Source: Pisolithus tinctorius (taxonomy: Eukaryota > Basidiomycota > Agaricomycetes > Boletales > Pisolithaceae). Taken from it: a stretch of 64,000 nt of DNA. Position numbers and translations under genes: made by a program. The stretch spans positions 900,527 through 964,526 of the forward strand of contig JANFAH010000024.1 of assembly GCA_024663395.1 (NCBI GenBank), in the 5' to 3' direction. Of the stretch, positions 11,884 to 21,943 are shown one piece after another. The notes under the pieces are model-generated. The model ran no database searches and was not told the origin of the DNA. It worked only from the letters and a program-made list of their open reading frames with translations. Each line of letters opens with the position of its first letter. Position 1 is the stretch's first letter.

Positions 11884-12592
11884 GAGGTATGTTTTATTGT
11901 GCACAGTTAAGGATTTTTTTAAACCTTGTATATGTAGATTGTGAGTGTATTTTGTACATACTTGTAGAAGGTGTCAATGATCTACTTTCAGGATGTAAGT
12001 ACCCCCTTATGGAGTTGGCTCCAAACTTATCCTTCTCCATGCAACCCTCAGCATGTTAGTTCCTCTCAATTTGAATTGCTCCCCCCTAATTACTTGTTAC
12101 AGCATGTAAGAGTTCTCAATTTGATCTTGGTAGCCAATAGTTACCAATGACATTTGTAGATGGTTTGTATTTATGTTTCTTACCAACATTGAAGTCATAA
12201 TGGCCATGATGTGTTTTAGGTGGTGAGTTTCATCATCTCTTTAGTTGTCATTCATTCTGCATATATTACAACTACCACTACCACAGCCTCATATTCCACA
12301 CCAATCAGCTTCTTTCACAATGCCTACTACTGTCAACATCCTTGCAATCTCCAATGAGATATATTATGGAACATGGCATTGGTGAATCATATTCCTACTC
12401 CCTTTAAGATGTGCTCATCATTGCAGGATCTATTTTGGTGCTTGAGTATCTGTACTTCTTGTTGCAATCCAATCAGGAAAGTCATCATAATGTTAAAAAA
12501 TACTTGACATTGGCTGTCAAGGAGTATTGAATGTCAGGTGTCCAAGCTAGGGTCATTCATCTTATTGATGTGGCTCTTGAAGAACATGGTGA

Positions 12593-12607
12593 TGATGTAG
12601 AGGCTTT
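12593..12607. repeat. Left copy of the LINE target-site duplication
   Basis: The 15-mer tgatgtagaggcttt is repeated exactly at 20849-20863. The two copies bracket the LINE, and joining them restores the reading frame of the G-domain gene. Confidence 0.92.
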
Positions 12608-13454
12608 TTTTTTTTTTTTTTTTTTTAAATTCGTAATTTAAGTGCTTGAGGGTAGTCATTACCCTATGTCGCACTGTACATTCGTAGTCTATCAATCTAA
12701 TTTAGGCCCCCTGTGGCCTGCCTGCCCTTACAAGTGAGTGAATGCCCTGGTGGCAGGGCCTGTGGCCCTCCACCAGTCCGCCATTCCTGCTGGCTGTTTG
12801 AGACACTCCACCTTGGAGTAAGGGTGGCTTGAGATTTCTTGTTTAGATGATAGCTCTGTCTACGCATAACCGGCTGCTTTTTAGGCTGGCTGGAACATGG
12901 GTGTCATGCTCTTCTATGTCCTTTTAGATGTATTTGCTGTGTAGGGGTTTTGTGTCTGCGATGATGGTGTGAGTTTTGGTGTGTGTTGGGGCACGTAGAG
13001 GAGGTTTCAGCTTGTAGCCAGGGTAGGTGAGTGGGGAGTGTGGCTTGGGACATGTGTGACAGTCGGGTGGGGAGGATGGGACGTGATTGTCGAGGCATGC
13101 AGTGATTACGTGGGGTGCACTGGTGGTCTTCTGATGGGTGTTCTGGTCTCTGTATTCCTGTGCCGGGTGTTATCATTCGTCGTGATGTCATTTGGGTACC
13201 TCACCTGGTGCTAGTTGTAGTCTTTTTGTGTCTGACACAAACTTGAGTAGATGGGGTAGTGCTGCCGAGTTGGAGAGGATGTACGGTAGCAATGTTGTGT
13301 CTCTTCCTAGCACATTACGGAGTATGTGCCACTCTCTGTCGTATCTGGGGCATTGAAACAGGAAGTGGTGTACGTCCTCAGGGGAGGTTTCCCCGCACTG
13401 TAGGCACATAGGCGTGTCGCTTCATTTGAAGCGGTGCAGGTATTTGTTGAGCGG

Positions 13455-15143
13455 TGTCACACACCAAAGGTGTTTGGTGAGGTGGACATGGATGTAGCTG
13501 ATGAATGGAGATGAAGACCATAGCCCTCATGCGAAGAAGGACGGCCAGAAATGTCGGCGGTCATCCCTCGCACAAGAACGAGTTGTCAATGCCAAAGAAA
13601 AAGGAGGAAGCGAGTTAAGCGCCAATAAAGTTCTTAAGCGCCCGTGTACGGCATTCCGGTTTTCGACGTATCTCCGCCAATTCTGCAGACACCGAAACCA
13701 TTCCCACACTCGCTTGTAGTGCTCAGCCACGCGATCCTACCTTCCAAAATTGGAAAGGATTTGCGCACTCCACACATTTCTACAGCACTCCCTCCAAAAG
13801 ACGCTCATTTCGCTAATTCTTCTGATATGGCCGCCTCCACATCAATCATTTCGCTTGTCCCCTTTGCTAGGGACCATGGCTACATATATCTACCAGGAGT
13901 TCCTACTAGCTTCCGTCCTGAAGCATCCTGGTACATCCCATCCTCGTCTGCCCCCTCTCAGCCCATCCAGCTTGGACAGCATGTTCTTTTTGTCAGTATG
14001 ACCTCTAGGAGGACATTCTTTGGTCGCCTCAGGTCTGTCATTCGCTTGGAAAGGTCTTGTGTGGTCGTTTCGGTCTCTCCAGTCCAAGAAGCATATGGAT
14101 CCTTCCTCCCTGCTCCCTGCAACGTATTCATACCAGTCTCGTTCATCATTCTTCCAAAATTGCGACAGCTACAGTATAATCTACTGTTCTCCACTCTCCC
14201 TGATCGCATCCATGACGAGTATGATGCACATCTTGCCTCCTTATTGCAAGATACAGCAGAAGACGCTCCCCCTTCATCCTCTCTTCCAACAGAGCCTCAT
14301 TCATGAAGTTTTTATTTGCTTCACTGAGAGGACAGTAAGGGGGGGAAAGTTGCGATCCCTTATGCTCCTGTCACCCCACAGACCCCCAAAGCTTGACCCC
14401 TGTTGACATCTGACTCACCCTGTCCGCTTTTGGATGTACTGTATCGGCATCAGATCAGCGCTGCCTCTCTGTCATCCCACTTTGGCCCAGAAACGATCTC
14501 TTCGAGATGTGACATGCACAGCCTCCCCCTAATGCGATTCCAGTGCGCTTTCCCAGTTTCTGACATTACTTGACTCATGCTTTGACATTCTGACTGTCTT
14601 CGACTCACCTGTTGCCAATACTTACCAATCTTTTGCCCTTGCTTACTGATTCTTCGCTTTTTGGCTTACTTATCCTTACCAATGCTCACCAATGCTTTCT
14701 AAGACGATTACCCACCGCTTACATTCCTTACTCATCAGTTACCAATTACTTACCAAGTGTTTGCACCTTGTTTTCCATAGGCAACACCCCTGTACTGTAT
14801 ATAAATCACTGTACTTAGGTAGCAAAAAAAGGAGACATCAGAGAGCCCCTCTTGCTCGCATTTTGTTATCATTCAGAAAATCATTCAGCAGCTTCGATAG
14901 TTGAGACTTTATTAAGGGTCTAACTATCGTCTACTTCGCTTATTATTGTCTATCATCAATCTACTTCGCTCCAAGTCCTCCCTGAGCTCAGTGCAGCTCA
15001 GAGCATCGAATTAATTCGCAAAAACCCTCCCAAAGAACAGGTTCCACCATCTAGGTACCGCATAGGCACACCACCACTCGCTTTCATTGTCTTTTGTGTT
15101 GGTTTTGGTTGGTTTCCACCACTGAACCCCACTTTGACTCACA
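13455..15143 (+). mobile_element. Solo LTR of a Ty3/gypsy- or copia-like retrotransposon nested in the LINE
   Basis: A 1,689-bp insertion interrupts LINE ORF2. It begins TGTCACACACC and ends GACTCACA, the TGT...ACA ends of an LTR. The 4 bp GCGG flank it on both sides (13451-13454 and 15144-15147), consistent with a short target-site duplication. Removing the insert and one GCGG joins LINE codons G-H-I-P-L to N-K-Y-L-H in frame, which fixes the boundaries. It has no gag-pol, primer-binding site or second LTR nearby, so a solo LTR left by recombination is the simplest reading. It carries a TATA box near its 3' third, so transcription would run on the plus strand. A 220-codon open frame (13644-14306) resembles no known protein. 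Confidence 0.78.
14798..14805 (+). promoter_or_regulatory. TATA box of the solo LTR
   Basis: TATATAAA sits about 340 bp from the LTR end, at the position expected for the U3/R boundary promoter of an LTR. It is the only strong TATA motif in the insert. Confidence 0.5.
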
Positions 15144-18100
15144 GCGGTATGTGTCCTGTTCTTAGCTGTATGTACAACCCGGATTGTTTCTTGGGTAGCG
15201 AGGTGACTAGTTTTGTGTACGATGATCCTGGGAGGAGAGGGTCTACTATGGAGATGTGGTCATAGCGTGGGGATTTTTGCCATTCACTGTTCCATAGTGT
15301 CTTTAATTTTGCGGTGTGGTATTGTTTGAGGGTGGATATGCTGATGGGGAGGCGTTTTGTTAATATTGGTGGTAGTTCCTCTGGGAGACTTGTGGACTCC
15401 GTCCTCTTTGCTGCATGCTTTGCTTCTCTGTCTGCCAGCTTGTTCCCTTCTATCTCCATGTGGCCTGCTATCCACCGAAGCGTGATGTTTTTTCTTGGTA
15501 GTCGATTTTCACTGCGTATTTTGCAGATCATCGACCTGAATTGTAAGAGTAGGTGATGTCCTGGTTTAGCTGACGGGCGCTCACTAGATCTGATTACTGC
15601 TTGATTGTCCACGAGCACCGAGGCTGGGTAAGTGACTTCGTCCCTGGTGGCCAAGATTTGTGTGGCTAGGAGAAGCGCTGCTGCTTCTGCTTCGAATACC
15701 GTGTGTTCCGATGCTTGGCCTAGGTGGTAGTGTAGCATGGTGATGTGTTTGAAGTCTACGTATAGGACAGCCGCCACTCCCACTCCTCCTTCCATGCACG
15801 AGCCATCTGTGAAGATTAAGGTTCAGTCTTTTGTTTGTGTGAAGTCTTTGACTGCTTCTTTCTTGTTGGGTGCGATGGCTATTGTGTGTAGAGGGGGTGC
15901 GCTAGGTGGTATGGGGCAGGGGATGATTGTTTCGATGGTTTCAGGTGAGACTTCTAAGTCATGGAGGAGTTGGTGAAGTGTGGTCCTGTGGTGTTTGACG
16001 TTTCTTTTTGCTGTTCTGTTGACATGTGGATGGAGGGGGTGCATGTTTGGTAGAGACGATAGGTGGAGGGCAGTTTTGTATAGCGTGTGTTGAATGAGCA
16101 GTGTCACCAGGGGTATGTTTGCATGTGCTAGTAGGGCATCAGTGGGCGTGGTTTTCAGGGCTCCCATTACTGCCAGCGCTGCCGTTCTTTGGATTGTCGT
16201 GATACGTTTAGCTATTCCTTTTGACCCTTTCATGGTGGATGAATGGCTGCCGGTGTAGGTTGGTTGGAGCCAGACTGGCGCAGTGTACATCACTTTCGGT
16301 ATTATGACTGCCTGGTAAAGTTGGCACATGAGCTTTGTGGGGATTCCCCAGGATGTCAACGATAGTCTTCTTAGGAGTAGGGCTTGCTTCATTCCCTTGG
16401 CTATCGCTTGTGTGGCCTGCGCCTTCCATCTTAATTCTTGATCTAGTATTACACCTAGGAACCTGTGAGTGTGTGTCGGGTTTATGGTAGAATCTCTCAG
16501 CGTTAGTGGTGGTCTGGGTTTGCTTCTGCTTAGCGTGAAGTCCATGAGTGTGAACTTGCTGGTTTCGAAGCATGAGTTGTGGCTTTCGGACCAAGCATAG
16601 GCCCTGTCTTCACGTTCCATCATGTTTTTCAGTGTTGCATGCGTTTCTTCGAACGTTTTGCCGATGGCTATGAATGCAGTGTCATCTACAAACGCCAATG
16701 TTAGCTCGTTTTTCCCTTTAGCTGTCTCTACCAAGTCCAAGCTGTAGATGATGTATAGTATCATCAACAGCGGGTCTCCTTGCCCTATACCGTTCCTTAC
16801 GTCGAACCACTCGGATTCATAGTCATCAAATCGTATTTTGGTTCTTCTGTTCGATAGTAGCCTTTTTGTGTATTGAACTATCTCTGGTGGTAGGCCTCTT
16901 TTTCTCATGTTGTGCAGCAGACAGTCAGTGACCGTGTTTGGGAAGGCTCCTTCGATGTCTAAAAACAGTGCGGATGCTACTTTGCCTTGCCTCCATGCGT
17001 GTCTTACTGTGGTCTCGAGCAGGAGTAATGAGTCCTCTGTTGAACATCCCAGTCTGCCACCGAAGTGTGTGTTTGGGAGTAGTTGATGTTTTTCGAGTAT
17101 GAACGTCGTGTTGGTTGCTACTATGGCTGATAGCAGCTTTGCGGTGGTGTTGAGCAGTGCTATCGGGTGATAGGCTTTCAGCGTCGTGTAGTTGGCTTTG
17201 CCTGGTTTGCATAGGATTACCATTATTGATTCTCTCCATGGGTCGTAGTACATTCGTAGTGTTACTGCTGCATTGAACATGTGTAGTAGGTATTCCGACA
17301 GGGCAGGGGATTTCTGGAATACGATGTTTGCTACGCCGTCTGGGCCTGGGGCCTTGTATGGGCTGAGATTTTTGATCGCGCGCTGTAATTGGTCTTTGGT
17401 GATGGTGGTCCAGCGTGCTGCTGGTTGGGGGTAGTCATAATCTTGTGGTACTGATGAACAGGGAGGGGGGGGAGGGAAGAGTGCTTGTGCGAATATTGCG
17501 CTTTTGTCTTCATTGGAGCTGACCGTGGTCGCTACACCCTCGTTGTCTACTTTTTTGAGCGTTGGTACATGGGCCTTGCTGCCATCTCCGTATGGTTTGG
17601 ATATGTAGCCATTGGCTATCCAAAGATCTTCATTGTTTGCTTCTTCCAACCAGTCCCTCCAGTGGGACTTTTTTGCCACCTGGATGGCTTTGTCATAGTT
17701 TCTTGCCTTTTCTTTGCATATGCTGTGACTGGGGTGATCACAGAGTGCTCGGAAGGTGTAGGAGGCTTTACTTGGCATTTTAAGCTCATTGTGTAGCGTC
17801 GTCAGTTCTTTTGTCCACCAGCATTTTTTGTGCAGGTGAGGGCATGTCCTCAGGACTTCCTTTTCCAACGTCCTGCATAGCGCCTCCTCAACTCCCTGTG
17901 CCATCCTTTGAAACTCTCTGTCGTTGGCTATGATTGTTGGCGGTCCGATCTTCGCTACCTCGGCCTGGAGTGTCTTATTGAACTTCTTCCAGTTGACCTC
18001 TCGATAGTTGTATGAGCGGGATGTTTCTGTTGGCATCAGGTTTACGTCGATCTGTGTTAGTATTGGGAGGTGGTCAGTATTGGGGCCATGGTCCTCCAGG

Positions 18101-18872
18101 CTAGTGTCGCATTTGAGTAAGTCACCAAGCACTGATTCGGTGCAGAAGATGTTGTCAGGGCACGTCCAATTTCCTGACGAGGAAGATTGGAGGGTTGGCG
18201 TTCCCCTAGGCAGGGCTTGCACCATGCCGTAGTCTGCGATTAGGTCGAGCAGCTTTTGTGCCGAAGCGAGTGCTGTTGCTGTGAATAGATGGTGGTTTCT
18301 CTCCTTGTCCCACATGGGATGGTGTCTGTTGAAGTCTCCTATCCACAGCATTCCGTCATTCGCTGTGGGTCATATGTCCCTTATGCTGGTAGATAGGAAT
18401 GTTCCCATCTTGTCCGTTGTTCTGTCATGTTTGCAGTCATTGTAGATATTGAATAGCATGTATGTTCCCTTCATGGTTTTCATCTTCGTTACTATGACGT
18501 CAGCTGAGGGGAAGGCGACCTGTTCCCATGTGTTAGTGCTGATTTTCGCGTTGATTAGGGTTACCACTCTGTGTTTTTCGCCCTGGTTTAGCTTTGATGA
18601 TGGGTATATGACCCTCCATCACGTGTTTGCTTTCGTGTTACCTATCTTGTCGATGGGGGGTTCCTGTAGGGCTATTATGTCCCATTCATCAGCGGCCTGG
18701 CTATTAATGAGTGAGTGTAGTGCAATATGGGAGGTGTTTAAATTTTGTTGCCAAATACGTAGGTTGTTTAGGGTGTTGTCCTGTTGTTGGTTGTTGTTCA
18801 TCATTCGGGGGGGTTAGGGGGTGGGGTGTCTTCTGTCGGTGGGTTTGCTGCGGGAATGGGGAGGGGGGAGGG

Positions 18873-20684
18873 TCAGGGAGGCAGCGGGTGGTAGAGTCCT
18901 GTGTAGTGTGAGTGGGGGCCACCTCTACCTCTGTGTATTCTGTTGTTCTGTCCTTGTCGTGGGGCGACAGTTTGGTATTGCATTGCTTTGCCCAGGGTCA
19001 TCTGTCTCATCTGGCCCAGGAGGGTTGGCTGCATTGGCAGGGGTCTGGTTTGCTTTATGGGGTCTGCTGGGTGTGGGGGTAACTCGACCTGTGTCCATTC
19101 ATCTGTGGTGGGGAAGTAGGGCATGCGGTTTTCTGGGGTGCGGTCGTTCATGGCATTGCATTTTCTGATGTATTCTGGGCATTGTCTGTCAGAGCTTGGG
19201 TGGGTGTTGTTTTGGCAGTTTATGCAGAATGTGGTGGTTGAGGTGCAGGCTTGTGTACGGTGGGGTTGGGCGCATATGCCACATGTGTCCACTTCTTGTT
19301 TGCAGTCCTTTGCCAAGTGGCCTATTTGCTGGCATTTGAGGCATCGGATCGGTTCCTTCTTGTCTTTGTGCGGGTGTAGTCTGTCCAGTCCCCAGTAGAG
19401 ACCGTCTCTGATAATCTGGTTGGCCGCCTCGGGTGAGGTGAAGGTGGCTAGGGCATGCACTACTCGTTGGTTGGGGGTACGTTTGGCTGGATCTTTGATC
19501 CACTTGATTTGGGCTATGGAGTTTGGTGGGATGTTGTTTTCGGTTTCCATTTCATGTAGCGTGTTGGGGCATTCTAGGTCAGTTGCAGTGGGGAGGAAGG
19601 GGATCACGATGCTGTATACTCTGTCCTTGATTGTGGTTGTGCCTCCTAGTTTCTCCAGGAAGGTGGTCCGGTTAGGTGCTTTTTTGATCCACACTGCGGC
19701 TTCCTGGCTGTTGAACTCTAGTAGGACTCTGTTGTTGCGCAGTCAGGCAATTGACTTCAGTTGGATGTCAGGGCTGTCCACCTGGTCTACTGCTTCTATC
19801 GCCTGTCTGATGAGGTCTATGGCAGTTTCTCTCTTAGTGGATTCGTTGAAGACCGGATGATCTCTGTTGGGGTCGATCAGTACCTGTCTATCTCTGATAG
19901 CAGTGTGAGCCTTAGTGTGTTCTTGGGTTGGATGTCTGCCCAGCGGGATTTGGTTTGGGTTGTTGGCAGTTGTGGCAAGAGCATCTCTGTACGGCGCTGG
20001 GAATGGGGCTGGGGGTGTTTGGGATCTGAGGTGGTCTTTTACTTCTTCTATTGCGGACTTGATTGATCCTAAGTTGTCCATGAGTTTTTGTACCTTGCCT
20101 TCGAGATGTTCGAAGTCTGTGTTGACATTGGTGGTAATGGGAGTTTCAGCATTTTTGATGATCTTAGCGCTTAGCGTGGCGATTTGTTCGTTGGCGGTTT
20201 CAAGCTTTTCTGCAGTTGACATGATTTTTCCTACATGCAGGGAGATGGCGATGAGGACTGAAGCGTCTAACTTGCTTGATACTGCTTTGGTGATGGATTC
20301 GGCTATTGCCGGTACTGCTAGGTCTCTGACTAGATATGCTGTGGCACAGATGGTGGATCGTGTTGTGCTGTTCACTGTCCTGCTCTGCGAAATGTAGAAC
20401 AATGCTTGGGATAGGTGTTCTGGCGTGATTGGCTCTCCTTGTACAGTGTATAGTTGGTCTAGGAATTTTCTTGCTGACACTGTGTCCTTTATTTCTGTGT
20501 CTGGGTCATTGATGATGTCTTCGATAGGTAGGCCACTGCTCCTAGTGGTTTTTCCAGGTAAGGTGGACCCTGACACGCAAGGTGCTGCTTGGGGTCCTGG
20601 CATGGCGTGGGAACTGCGCCTCAGGGTTGTTCGCCCTGTTGAGGTTGTAGTCGGCAGGTGAGAACGTCTTTCTGTCCCCTGCAT
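18873..20684 (-). pseudogene. LINE ORF1: Gag-like RNA-binding protein with zinc knuckles
   Basis: The ATG is at 20684. The N-terminal half is helical and Ala/Thr/Ser-rich, followed by a conserved core (NNRVLLEFNSQEAAVWIKK, then RVYSIVIPFLP). Three cysteine knuckles follow: CLKCQQIGHLAKDC, CGICAQPHRTQAC and CINCQ...DRQC. This is the nucleic-acid-binding ORF1 product of Tad-type LINEs. A single TGA at 19743-19745 breaks an otherwise continuous frame of about 600 codons. Confidence 0.9.
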
Positions 20685-20848
20685 AGTTGAGTGGGGAGTA
20701 TGCAGTGTGGGCTCTGGTGTTCTAGATGGACGTTTCTATACATCGCTGTTGACAGCGACGGGCTCTACTTCTGTGGCTGGTGTGACGGGGTCGAAGAATT
20801 TTTCAGGGTCCTAGTTGGGGTGCCACATGGAGTGGAGACAAGAGGCAT

Positions 20849-20863
20849 TGATGTAGAGGCTTT
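20849..20863. repeat. Right copy of the LINE target-site duplication
   Basis: An exact copy of the 15-mer at 12593-12607; it marks the 5' end of the minus-strand LINE. Confidence 0.92.
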
Positions 20864-20975
20864 ATGTCCCATACTTGTTGGTATTGCACAGGCCAATCAG
20901 ATGGGTAAGCTATGGTTTCTTTGTGGGTTTGACATGCTCAACTGGTATTTATCAGCAATGAAGCTGTTGAAATAA
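20864..20975 (+). pseudogene. C-terminal end of the split G-domain gene
   Basis: Reading on from codons ...HGDDVEAL left of the LINE gives CPILVGIAQANQMGKLWF and about 20 further codons to a TAA at 20973-20975, in the same frame. This is the displaced 3' exon of the G-domain pseudogene that starts at 9189. Confidence 0.72.
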
Positions 20976-21202
20976 GGCAAATTTGTAAATGTCTGGTTTA
21001 TTAAGTGCTTGTATTGCTGGTTCATTTGTCCCATGCCAGGATGCATCCTCACACCTGCTGGATTAGTGTAACAGATGTTCTCTTTATGTTGATCAATCAT
21101 GTGCCTCTTGTTATGTATATCAACCACAGCTAAATGCATCCAAATCCATATGAATTTTATTCACTTCCCCTCACCAGTTTGTTTGCTGAGAACATCTGAG
21201 AA

Positions 21203-21600
21203 TCAGTGCTTCATAAACATTGGTATTATCCACTTACACATGCAATGCTCCATGATGACTTTGATGATAGCTTTGCACAAACCATCCATATCACCATCAT
21301 TGTCATGAAAAGCTGTGGTGACAACTTTGGAGATTGCAACCTGTATATTGGAACTTTCATATTCCTCCACAGCCAGTGACAATGCCTCCTCCCACAGAGA
21401 GTGTCCTTGCTGCATTAAAAAGTAACAATACTCAGCAACAAGTAAGCATCCTATAAGAGTGAGCAAAGCTTTCACAGGGAATAACAAACCCATACCAATG
21501 GCATGTTCAGCTATTGACTGGACAGTTGGGAACTTCCCAAACAAAGTGACATCTTTGGGTAGAGGTGGCATTGGGACATCAGCACCCACTTCAAATTTGG
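21203..21600 (-). pseudogene. Second G-domain-family fragment (C-terminal part), inverted
   Basis: The open frame includes FPTVQSIAEHAIGMG and LVAEYCYFLMQQ...LSLAVEEYESSNIQVAISKVV, then DGLCKAIIKV. It is clearly similar to the plus-strand pseudogene (EHGIG, LVLEYLYFLLQ, LTLAVKEY, about 12375-12530). It lacks the P-loop half: similarity stops at about 21600, directly beside a TIR element starting at 21613. No other part of this copy was found to its right, so it is a truncated paralogue in opposite orientation to the first. It is poor in CpG. Confidence 0.68.
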
Positions 21601-21612
21601 ACTGTGATTATA

Positions 21613-21825
21613 CAGTGGCTCAAAAAAGTGTCCCAATGTTGGGTGATTTTGGAAAGAGTTGAGATTTATGAGAGAGCCAATAGGAATTAGTTCAAACTCC
21701 TGCAGGACCAAAAATGGTACTAACTGTTGCCTTGAGAACAAGGGCTTTCTTATGTAATTTGGTTGACATGGCACCAAGATATAACCATTTTAAAATGACA
21801 TGTCATTGGGACACTTTTTTGAGCA
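21613..21825. mobile_element. Small element with inverted terminal repeats (Tc1/mariner-like ends)
   Basis: The 19-mer gctcaaaaaagtgtcccaa at 21618-21636 is repeated in inverse orientation at 21806-21824. The left side reads TA-CAGTGGCTC, as in Tc1/mariner ends with a TA target; the right outer bases differ (GAGCATGA). The interior of about 170 bp has no coding capacity. It could be a non-autonomous (MITE-like) element or one end of the larger Tc1-like unit to its right. Confidence 0.6.
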
Positions 21826-21943
21826 TGATCTTGTCAGTCATTATTTAGTAAATAACATAAAGATTTGACAACTTCCGAGGGATTTTGTGCCTCAACCCTG
21901 ACTGATTATGTGATTTACATAATCCTGAGTCATAAAAATGGCT

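Larger units (their letters stand above)
9189..12607 (+). pseudogene. G-domain (P-loop GTPase) protein of the Agaricomycete-expanded family, 5' part, disrupted
   Basis: An exon at about 9199-9362 encodes FRILVVGRANSGKTT, a GxxxxGKT/S P-loop. It is followed by spliced pieces VDPTIIEGSLK (9420-9452), a DSGG element in HFVFHDSGGFESGSEKEFNQMRKF (about 9512-9657), and I-W-Y-C-I-P across the intron 9680-9738. VPVIVLLIKADLLKLD at about 9877-9930 supplies the G4-like strand. The order matches AIG1/septin-like 'G domain-containing' proteins that are multicopy in mushrooms; their function is unknown. It is dead: TGA at 9658-9660 between KLEK and the AIW strand, TAA at 12405-12407, TGA at 12528-12530, a minisatellite in its middle, and a LINE inserted after 12607. 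The reading frame resumes without loss at 20864. The region is strongly depleted of CpG. Confidence 0.75.
13188..18804 (-). pseudogene. LINE ORF2: endonuclease / reverse transcriptase / RNase H / zinc finger, with stops and an LTR insertion
   Basis: One reading frame runs from 18804 to 13188 once the LTR is removed. The apurinic-type endonuclease shows QQNLN, LQEPP, WIGDFNRHHP and DHLPI. The reverse transcriptase shows YKAPGPDG, the motif-A aspartate in FLDIEGAFPN, GIGQGDPLL, and the catalytic box as FVDD in LAFVDDTAF. RNase H shows IFTDGSCMEGG, a glutamate in EAEAAALL, an aspartate in VDNQAV, and IAGHMEIEGNKLAD. The C-terminus carries CLQCGE...DVHHFLFQC, the zf-RVT-like finger. TGA stops occur at 18619-18621, 18370-18372, 15823-15825 and 13422-13424, and the frame continues after each. 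The LTR at 13455-15143 lies between the RNase H and zinc-finger parts. Confidence 0.92.
12608..20848 (-). mobile_element. Full-length Tad/Inkcap-type LINE (non-LTR retrotransposon), degenerate
   Basis: The element is 8,241 bp including a nested LTR, so about 6.55 kb without it. It reads on the minus strand. Its 3' end is a poly-A tail, seen as a T run up to 12626 on the plus strand, and its 5' end lies about 165 bp upstream of ORF1. ORF1 (Gag-like with zinc knuckles) is followed by ORF2 (endonuclease, reverse transcriptase, RNase H, terminal zinc finger), the layout of fungal Tad-clade LINEs. A 15-bp target-site duplication flanks it. Five premature TGA codons lie in otherwise continuous frames, so it is immobile but only lightly eroded. 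Confidence 0.93.

Noticed and set aside
12904..13191. 95-codon minus-strand open frame after LINE ORF2
   Set aside because: Low-complexity H/P/T-rich translation of the LINE 3' UTR in another frame; no start context or homology.
13644..14306. 220-codon plus-strand open frame
   Set aside because: It lies wholly inside the solo LTR, has no recognisable domain and overlaps other open frames. LTRs do not normally code.
13455..15143. DNA transposon with inverted ends
   Set aside because: The ends GTCACACACC and TTTGACTCAC are not reverse complements; TGT...ACA and a TATA box fit an LTR better.
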